Of a DNA stretch of 64,000 bases, positions 1-10,700 are shown in pieces (the first letter of the stretch is position 1; each line of letters starts with the position of its first letter). The DNA is from Henricia sp. BOLD:AAB3569. Its lineage: Eukaryota > Echinodermata > Asteroidea > Spinulosida > Echinasteridae. The translations under genes were made by a program, and so were the position numbers. The DNA lies in assembly GCA_037783545.1 (NCBI GenBank), contig JBBELK010000370.1:682001-746000 (forward strand). Direction: 5' to 3'. A model generated the notes under the pieces. That model saw nothing but the letters and a program-made list of their open reading frames with translations. It did no database searches and was not told the origin of the DNA.

Positions 1-1126
1 TATGGCCTAAGTGTTTGCCTCTGCTCGTACACAATCGGCAGAACGCTTATGGAAGGTCATGTTTTGTACATAAAATCAGGAGTGTTTAGATTTTGATTAG
101 TTCCAAATTAAACAAAAAGAAGGGTTCTGGGACTTGTGATTATAATTAACCTGTAATATATTCAATGAAATTTAATGAATATATTAATATATTAACACAA
201 ACTCCCTAGTGTGTATGTAAAATCATATTGAAGATTGAGTGTTGGGTTAATACGAAATACGTCCAACGACATTTTTTTTTTTCACAGCCATTTTGAATTT
301 GCATTTTATACAAGCACTTTGGCTTTCAGTATCTTTCAACGAAATGGGTGAGGGTAGTGAATATGTTTTGTTGTTTGATTAGCTCATGAGCGCCTGGCAG
401 CTGTAGATACGACTCCCCAAAGAGCTAAAAATTGTAAAATTAGGGAATTTTATTAAGAGCCCAATGACCAGGGGAATAAAGTAAAACACCATGATATACG
501 TGATATGCTATATATCCACATTATTCATGCCACATAGTAGACTAAAATACCAAATCCTCCTGTTGCTGTGGTTTCCGTAGGAAGAATCACAATGGTTTGA
601 GTCATCGGTGAATAACATGCCTATGATATAGGAGACTTGAGATAAGAGCTTCCTGTCAGGGGTCTACATACCGTACCATTGATCAAACATACAAGCTAGG
701 GTCCACCTGTTGGGCTGACTTACATTCCCACTTTTAAAGAAGCGTGTCCAGATCACATTTTTATGTCTCCCATTTTTTCTTTTCTATGGGTCTTAAAATT
801 TGGATGCCATATCATTGCCATATATTTTTCCTCATTAACATTCTGAAATTTCACGTTTTCAATCCGTATGTTTTCAAGGATATCGTCAAACTAATTTATC
901 CAGTTACGTAAGGCACTGGAGTGATTGCACCAATATCCTTCAAAATCAATACAATTTTACATGCACCATAGAGAGTTGGGGTTAACGCAGTTCAACTGTA
1001 TTGTATAAGTAATTACCGGTAGCTAGTGATTGCATGAATCCTATTTCAATATATTCAGGACTCCAATTTCAATATATTTTGCACACACCTTATGGGTTTA
1101 GGGTTAACAATTGGGTTTTTTTTTTC

Positions 1127-1417
1127 AAGATATAAAATATATTGAAAAGATCGCAGGTCTGGCCTCAGGTCAGCTCCAAGTTCACATGTTCAGTTGTGAA
1201 TTTGGCGTTCCCACTGCGTAAATCAAACAGAGTCTGTGCCAACAATCTTCCACTGTCTGATATTGTGGTAGTGAGAGACGAAGCCCTGATACATTTATCT
1301 AAACAATATTACATAGTATTTTTGATTCAAACAAACGCCACCAACTGGCAAATCTTATCTTGGAATCGATTCCAATGGTTTCCAATGGTGAAATGAGACG
1401 AAGTACAGGAACAGTTT
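1127..1417 (+). repeat. IGF2BP intronic repeat, copy A (long form)
   Basis: This shares the core GATCGCAGGTCTGGCCTCAG ... GTTCACATGTTCAGTTGTGA ... GAGACGAAGTACAGGAACAG with copies at 2876-3166, 4225-4472, 5279-5513 and 7686-7927. Copies A and B carry an extra middle part of roughly 100 bp that is absent from C-E. Confidence 0.85.
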
Positions 1418-1719
1418 AAAGAATCTGCATTCAGAAGTCAACACTTCTAGTAGAAAAATTAAAAACAACATTCCACCATTACTTTGTGAGGTAAGAATAG
1501 AGCCATTAAATATTGCTACAGATCTTGTTCAAAACATGAGACTAGCTAAAAATAAACAAATAAATATCGGAAGTGTTTCTGAGACGAGCTTAATTTTTTG
1601 CTATTCCTAAGTTTGGAGTTTTTGCATCAAATGTACACTTTACAATTTTTATCTTTTTTGAAATAATCAATGGTCGCATGTTTGTTTAACAACTGCTAAA
1701 AACCTTTTCTGTTCTGCAG

Positions 1720-1762
1720 AATTGACATCCACCGTCGTGAGAACCCTGGCTCGGGCGAGAAG
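1720..1762 (+). CDS. IGF2BP: IGF2BP exon, KH1 middle
   Basis: This 43-nt exon follows a ttctgcag acceptor and ends at a gtgaga donor. Its first base completes a codon from the upstream exon. It reads [14 protein letters not shown], matching the KIDVHRKEN segment of vertebrate IGF2BP KH1. Confidence 0.88.
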
Positions 1763-4700
1763 GTGAGAAATGTTTTACAGTTTCACAGACACAATCTGTA
1801 AAAATTTGTCAAATGAACCCCTTAAAATGGCAGGGTTTAACCCTAGCCAGCCAGATGTTAATACACGTAGAAAACAAGTCCAAGCTTTCCCAGGTAATCT
1901 GCCTCGTAAGTCTAAATTATGCTATCGCCGGAGATGCTACCAAGAATTAGGTGAAATGTGTGAATACATTGGCCTGGAAGAGATGAGAATTTCACTGGTG
2001 CTTCAACATGTAACACCTTTAGTCAAGTCTAAAGTTTAGCTCACTTGTGCGTCTGGCCAGTGGGGGAAAAAGTTAAAGAAACCCCCGAACAGTAACCAGG
2101 GGCCAATTTCATAAAGCTGTTTGGCAGAAAAATTTGCCTAATCCAAAATTTGTTTGCTTTATAAAAATGGGTTAATAGTATGCCAACTTGTGTTTAGCAG
2201 AACACCAGTCAATTGTATTGAAAACCACGCATTTTTATAAAGCAAACAAATTTTTGATTAAGCAAATTTTTCTGCTAAACAACCTTATGAAATTGGCACC
2301 TGTATAGCAACATAGAAGTTCACACAATGAATTGATCAATTTGACAAATTATGTGGATAACAATTGTTTTCTTCTTTTGGTCGGTAAAAGATGACTTCAC
2401 TGTTTTGACCCTTCATTGACTGCCTTGTTCAAACGTGGTACATATGTCCAAGTGTAACCCACAAAACCCAATTTGTCATGCCGTCATTTAGAATGCCCTT
2501 GTGAAACGGGGTTAGTTTATTGCTATAATTTTACAAAATCCGACTTACAATTGTGCGATTTGTAACTTTCTTTTCTTTAAAGGCCGTAACCACTTTCGGT
2601 AGTCCAGAAGATTGCACCGCTGCTTGCAGGAAAGTTGTGGAAATCTTGAATAAGGAGTGTGCTCAGAAAGGGTAAGGTCAAGTCAAGGGTCATGTCAATG
2701 GTCATGCACTGTTTTTTTTTAAATTGTTTTTTAATTTTTTAATATTTATCTTTAGAGGAAAGGAGGAAACTATCATTTTCAAAAATGTACAACGTCTGGC
2801 TTTTAGTTTAGCTTCACAAGTGCAACTTTGTGCCCTTTTAACAGTTTACAAACAATACAAATCGTGGAAGTAAAGATTTTATAGTCGCAGGTCTGGCCTC
2901 AGGTCAGCTCCAAGTTCACATGTTCAGTTGTGAATTTGGCGTTCCCACTGCGTAAATCAAACAGAGTCTGTGCCAACAATCTTCCACTGTCTGATATTGT
3001 GGTAGTGAGAGACGAAGCCCTGATACATTTATCTGAACAATATTACATGTAGTATTTTTGATTCAAACAAACTCCACCAACTGGCAAATCTTCTTATCTT
3101 GGAATATATTCCAATTAATTCCAATGGTTTCCAATGGTGATATGAGACCAAGTACAGGAACAGTTTTAGAACTCAACACTTCTAGTGCCTTTGTGCCCTT
3201 TAACAGTTTACAAACAATATTGATTCTCATTAAATTTTCAGAATGACTATTAAGGGCCCACTATCATTTGCAATGACCCTAAAACTTAATTAACGCGTTG
3301 ACAGGGAAAACCTTCAAAGTAAAGATTGAACTGGTAGCAACTATCCAATGAAATGTTTCCGCCCGAGATGATATAATTTTACCAAAAAAAATAGTCCGGG
3401 CAGTCCGAAATGGGCGCTGTGTTCTGCGTGTATGCTGTACCAGCGAAAAAATGCATCGCGTGGGTCGCGGCGGCGCACACATGCAGTATATGACGTGCGC
3501 AAAGACCGGCAAAACGCATATGGATTTTCATTTGACAGCTGAAATTTCTTTGGATGAGTTTGTTGATGTCCTTCTTTTGATTTACAATAGTTTTATTCCC
3601 AGAATCACCCCAAAACAGATCATCTATAGGGCCTTTAAAGGGTCAAGGGATTTTTCGATACAGGGAAAAACAATATAATTTTAAACGTAGAAGGCAAATC
3701 ATTCTGTGGCGGTGTTTGATGTGCAATGTTCAGAAATTCTTTAACATAATCAGTTTGAAATTTTTCACAACTTAAAAATTGTTCTATTGTGCCATAACAC
3801 CTTCTTCACCCCCTCCCCTCAATTTAAACAAGTTGACACAGAATTTTGCATTTTTCATTTGCAGTACCCAGCCCGCACTGAAGCTACTGGCCCACAATGC
3901 GCTGGTCGGGCGCCTTATCGGTAAAGGAGGCAGCTCCCTCAAACACATCATGCAGGAGTCTGGGACCGCCATCACCATCTCATCGTAAGTAGGCTTGCTT
4001 CCAAGGCTGTATGAGATAACAGTAACCAATCATTCTTTGTGTCTGGAGCTTGTGGCTTGAACTGAAGCCAAACTTGCAACCTGTGATGGCGCTAAAATGT
4101 TAAATGTTGAATTATTTCTGTGTTACATCCCAAACCATTTTGAATTTTTTTTGCCCTTGACAACCCCATGAATTAACAGTACTAAAAAATTGCGAGTGAC
4201 AGAAATTTAAAACCATCACTTGTCACAAAATCCACGGGCAGACGTCAACTAAAAGGAATATAGTGCTTTAAGATTGACAATTAAAGTTGGTTTTTTCTTC
4301 CCAGATACAAAATATTATATTAAAAAAGATCGCAGATCTGGCTAAAGGCCAGCTCCAAGTTCACATGTTCAGTTGTGAAGTTGGCGTTCCCGCTGCGAAA
4401 ATAAAAAATCTGTGCCGCTATCTTGTAGTGCCTCTTCTAATGGTGATATGAGACGAAGTACAGAAACAGTTTAAAAATTAAGACAAAATGCCTCGGTCAT
4501 CGCAAGTTTTAAGAAAATCTAGATAATTTCTATCAAAATTCACAATTTTACAGAACGTAGTATTTTTCAAGACTCTCTTCCCTCTCTCTGAAATACTACT
4601 TATCAACATCTTTTGTCAGTACCATGAAATGCCAACATTTTAAAGTGCATGTTAAGTCGTACGTGGCCCTCGACTCCCCTCCCACGCCCTGTAGACCCGT

Positions 4701-7700
4701 GAAAAGGTTGACAACTTTGGACAGCCTCTTAATCCCTGAATGAATATTCATCAACCATTTCCCCGCCCACAGCTTGCACGAGCTGACCATCTGTAACCCT
4801 GAACGCACCATCACTGTTAAAGGCACCGCCTCTTAATCCCTTAATGAATATTCATCAACCATTTCCCCGCCCACAGCTTGCACGAGCTGACCATCTGTAA
4901 CCCTGAACGCACCATCACCGTTAAAGGCACCGTTGAGCAGCAATCCAAGGCAGAATCCCTGATCACGGCCAAGCTGCGTACAGCCTATGAGCAGCATATG
5001 CAGGGCATGCAAAACCAACAACAGCATAACATGTTTCCTGGTATCAATCAAATGTCCATGTTTTCTGGCTCCGGCGAGCCCAACCTCGGTGGATATCCTA
5101 ATCAGAACATGGGAGTAAGTAATTTGCATTTTTATGGCTACAGTGTTCTCCACTGGTCCAAATTTTTTCCGGGCGCGCTGACGTCGCTCAGTGGGGGGGG
5201 GGTGGGTTTACAGGGGCACGCACGCAACCACCGGTACGTACGGAGCGGCATGCACCGTACGTAGTGCTTGGCATGCACCGCCCATGGGCAGACGTCAACT
5301 AAATGGAATGTAGTGCTTTAGGATTGACAATAATTTTTTTCCCAGATACAAAATATTATATTAAAAAAGATCGCAGATCTGGCCAAAGGCCAGCTCCAAG
5401 TTCACATGTTCAGTTGTGAAGTTGGCGTTCCCGCTGCGAAAATCAAAAATCTGTGCCGCTATCTTGTACTGCCTCTTCTAATGGTGATATGAGACGAAGT
5501 TCAGAAACAGTTTCGAAGATTATGTCCGCGCGGAACGCCCGGACAAAACCGGCAGTGGAGAACACTGGGCTACCTGATAAAATTATACATGAGTAAATTT
5601 TGAGTGGTCAATAAGGTCACAAGTCCTCGGAAGTCTCTGGGTCTTAATTCAAGTCGGAAGCTATTCAAATGAACTCCAACAAAGGCAGTCTTTTGTGCGT
5701 GTTCATCCTTTGCTTCTTGTTACTGGACTTGTCACGGAGTTGTGATTTTTATAGTCTCTGGACTTGTGATAGACTTGTGATGGACTCGACTACAACCCTG
5801 TTAGTTTGATAAGCGCTGTATACTCGGTACTTTCCCGAGACAATATGAGGGAAAAACTTCATCGCATGCTTGGGTGGGACAAGAACCCTCGACCTCTTGC
5901 ATACTATGCAGATGTCTTAACATGTATGATGTACAACATATTTGGTGGTGTCAAGACACACGAGGATAAAAAGCCTATTATTGCAATTTTCATTGATTGA
6001 TTTTTAAAGTTTTTGTGTAATTCATTGAACAGGGTTCACTGTCTGGAATGTACCAGCCTGGATTTGGGGACCCGCGCACTCAACAGTACCCCATGCATGT
6101 GAGTACATGTACCAAGTCAAAAATATATAACAGGGCTCAAATTTCATGCCAATTTTACAAAACTTTGTGCAACTGCATAAGCCCACTTAACAGTAGAGGA
6201 CCAATACTCGATTGAGCGGCGCGGAGACATCCCTCAATCGAGCGACCTCCCTCAATTGAGCGCAATATGTCTGCCGATATACGACACGTGTCCTCATAAA
6301 CATGTCAATGCGTCTCTTAATTGAGCGACGTCGCTCAATCCAGCGACGCTTTCAACCTCAAAACTCGCCTGAAATTGTAACTTCCAACTTCCAGACAAAA
6401 GTGTGAATAATCTACACGATAGAATGTAAAATGCTGCAGTAGATCGTTAAATGTTTCAAAGAATATATTTTCGCAGTCCCCACTTTAGCACATCCTTATT
6501 TTAATCGCAAGTCCGATTATCCGAGCTGCTCTCTATTTCCCAAGGCACAATTCATAGGGTTAGGATATAATATTGGCAGCTATGGGCTTAACAGACTGGT
6601 ATTCAGCCAAACATATTTGTAATAAGTGAGATAGGGGCGAACGTGTCTTTACTCGAACAGTGATTGTGTCCCTCGATTGAGGGACGTCTCGCTCAATCTA
6701 TGGTTGGTCCCCTACTGCTTAAACGACATTTGATTGTGCAAGTTTCACAACGATCGTGTGATGAGTACACCCAAGCTATGACATTTTCAAAAGTTGTGTA
6801 AGCTACACTTTCATGAAATCGGCCAGAGAACAAAGAAAACAAAGAAAAATCTTGTAGGAATCTTCCAAAATAAAGTGGGATTCAGTTTACAGATCTTTTT
6901 GGTCTTTTTAGTAGATATGAGAATGTCGCTCATTAAAGAATACCAAACTCTCGTATCATCCTCAAACCCATACAATATTATATAAGTATCTTATTACTCC
7001 CCAGATGTTATTGTAGCACTCTTCCTGGGACCGAAATAATTTGAACTTTATATCCAGAGAGCGCTATAACCAATGCATACACAACGCAGAGAATAATGGC
7101 TGGGACTTAGAAAAAGGAGCTTTTTATCAGGGGGCGTTATACCGAGAGTTTACTGTATAGAGCTTCTGCACGAGCGGCCACGACAGGGGGCAGGTTTTCT
7201 TATTTAGATTATGTAACAATAGAACCTACTCATGCCTGGCACATAGTAACAATGTGACTGCCCCCTGTCATGGCCGCCGTGCAAAGGCTCTATTGAGCAA
7301 CCATGAATTGTGCCCATTAACTTATCTTGCTTTTTTCCTAACAATGAACACTTTGTGATATTTTTCTTGACTGCAGCAAAACGAGACGTGCTACCTGTAC
7401 ATCCCCAAAGAGGCCGTGGGTGCGATCATTGGGATTAAAGGTGACATCATCAAGAACATGAGCCGACAGGCTAATGCCTCCATCAGAGTAAGTACAAAAA
7501 AACCTCAAGTTGAACTTGAGCCCTGCTTAACCGCTTGACGCTGGGGAGAGGTGTATGTATAGTCACTTGACAGTATAGTCACTGGACGGCAGTGTTGTAG
7601 TACTAGAGTCCAAGACTCGGACTTGAGTCAGACTCGGACTTGAGTCTGACTCGAGTCACAATTTTTGTGACTTGGACTCGACACAAAATCCATGGGCAGA

Positions 7701-10700
7701 CGTCAACTAAATGGAATGTAGTACTTTAGGATTGACAATTAAAGGTTTTTTTCCCCAGATACAAAATATTATATTAAAAAAGATCGCAGATCTGGCCAAA
7801 GGCCAGCTCCAAGTTCACATGTTCAGTTGTGAGGTTGGCGTTCCCGCTGCGAAAATCAAAAATCTGTGCTCGCTATCTTGTACTGCCTCTTCTAATGGTG
7901 ATATGAGACGAAGTACAGAAACAGTTTCAAAAATTAAGACAAAAATGCCTTGGTCATCGCAAGTTTTAAGGAAATCTTGATAATTTCTATCATCATTTTG
8001 ATGATTCTACGGAACGTAGTATTTTTCAAGACTCCCTTCCCTCTCTCTGAAATACTACTTATCAACATCTTGTCAGTACCATGAAATGCAAACATTTTAC
8101 AGTGTTATGTAAACTCCCTCTTCCCACGCCTTGTGAAAATGTTGACAACTTTGGACAGGCAATATTATACAAGTATCTTATTGCTCCCCAAATGTTACTA
8201 AAGTGCGAGCGAAAAGATTTTGCACATGTTTTTATATTGAGCAACCATGAATTGTGCCCATGAACTTATCTCGCTTTTTTCGTAACATCAGAATAAGTAC
8301 AAAAAACCTTGAGTTGAACTTGAGCCTTGCTTAACCGCTTGATGCCGGGGAGACGTGTATGTATAGTCAGTGGACGGTATAGTCACTGGACGGCAGTGTT
8401 GTAGTACTTCTTGAGTCCAACTCGAGTCACAATTTTCGTGACTCGGACTCGACTAGAGTCACATTGGAAAATGACTCGGGCTCGACCATGATGACTCTGT
8501 GGAACATGTTTTATAAATTGCACCTTATCATTTCATAATTGATGTTTTGACGAAATTACTTTCATATGTAACTGGATCTTTCTCTGGTCTCAACCAGTAG
8601 AGCCCAAGATATTCCTACAAATGCTTCTCTCAAATTGAAGAAATATCTTTAACTTGTTCAAAGAAGATAACTTATGAACATGGTATTAGTTCCTTATCGA
8701 CCATATCGAATAGCTGCCATCTTGTAGGGCAACTTTTATTATGCCCAGTACGATATGACAAAGAGACTCCCCTCTAATGCTCATATACCTCAACACATTC
8801 TTCCCTTTGTTTAACGCACCCCCCAAAATAACCTGAAAAGAATTCCTGTGAAATTCCTTTTATGTTTGAGACACAATGGGGCAAAAATGGAAGGGGTACC
8901 CTCTGTCACATATAGAGCTTCTGCACCGGCGGCCATGACAGGAGGCAGGTTTTCTTATTTAAATGTGTTTACTAAAAAACCACAAAGCACCTACTCATGC
9001 ATGACACACGGTGACAATGTGACTGCCCCTGTCATGGCCGCCGTGCAAAGGCTCTATTGTGCTGCATGACTTTTATTGTTTAAATTGGTCAACAATGTAA
9101 GCACAAAATGTGCAACCATGCATGTCCTCGAGGAACAATGAAACTGCTCTACAAGTCTATTTTGAGAGAATAGGAAAACTGGCTGTGGACCATAGAAAGA
9201 TCCATTTGTATGTATAAATGCACTCAAGATGTACATAAAATTGCACCTGCCATTAATTCACCCCTTCCCTTTCTCCCTAATCCCTTCAGATTGCCCCACG
9301 AGAGGAAGAGGTAAATACATGTGTATGTCTGTAGAGTCGGTGTTTAGGGGGAACCTTAACCCAAGAGTTGCTTTTTAAAATTGTTGATTTTTTTCTTTTG
9401 CACTAATTTAAACAAGGTGCTTGGGACACAAGTTCGCATATTATTCCTGGTCGCTGGGCTCCATTATACCATTCAATTAAACCTCATCTTTCTGGGGAGC
9501 ATGTTATCCCAACGGCCTAGATTCGAACTCGCAATCAGTAGAATTGAACAGAAGTGTTCAGTATGATGCACCATATTTCTAGACCACAATATTTGGCCAC
9601 ATTTCTCGGATAAAATAATTGAAAAATGTATGATAGATGGATCAAAAGCAGAAAATGCCAGAAAAGGATGTGCAATTTGGCGTGTTTGTTTGTTTTTCTT
9701 TTTTGTTGCTATACGCTCTTGTAGAAGTATTCATAGCTATTTCAATTAATTGTTATGTAAGGAAAGCTGATATACTTTGACAAATTTGGATTATCCCAAG
9801 AGCCCATAGATGGGATGTCATAAAGTCTTGCTGTTCAGCCAAAATCTAACATATAAATTCTGCTAACACAACTTGGCTTGTTCTCAGCTAAAAGCATTCA
9901 AATACTTAGCAAACTATGTACAAGTGTGACCCAATCTACGAAAATGGCTCGGATTTCATACAGCCAGAACTAGAAAGTATAACTAGAAATCCTTAGCAGA
10001 TTGGAGCCAAGCTCATGAAAATACAAAAACACAATGTATATTTCGAGCAGTACCCAGATACTGCCTGCAATTTCCAGGTGCTACTAGAAATTTCCATTCT
10101 ATTTTTGTATTTTAATGAGGCTGGATCAGTTGCCGATTTTTAGTTATGCACGCAAACATTGGCCGAGTCTGTGTGACAGATGACTAGTGTTCGTAGAGTG
10201 AGTCACAATATGCTTTATTCAAAAACACGTTTACCTCGAAATATCCTCCGAGGATTAACTTGAAGGAGCATGTTCAGATTTTTTCCGATGGGTTTGTAGG
10301 GAAATCGTGTCATAATTTTTCTCATTGCCATTCTGAATTTGTGAGCTCTCAATCTGTATATTTCCAGGGATATTGTCAAAAATTCACCGAAGTTTAGTCA
10401 ACTAATTTGTCCGGTTACATAAAGTAGTGCAGTGACTACACCAACGTTTTTGCTTCCATATCCAAATTGGAGATTGCAAATTTCCCATCTTCTACCCATG
10501 GATAGTATTTCGGAGAGCATTTTATATGATTGTTGTGTTAGAACTAAATCTATTTCCTGGAAAAATCTGGACAAGCTTCTTTAACTTAAAAACATGTGTA
10601 CCCAATAATTTCCTTTGATTACCCATGATGTCACTGCGATCATTTCAGATAGCGCAGCCAGAAAGCGATGGTGCCATGGAGCGTAAAGTCACCATCATCG

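Noticed and set aside
4773-4833. Use of the upstream duplicated acceptor as the normal exon start
   Set aside because: It leads to an in-frame TAA after 21 codons; only the acceptor at 4875-4876 preserves the KH2 reading frame.
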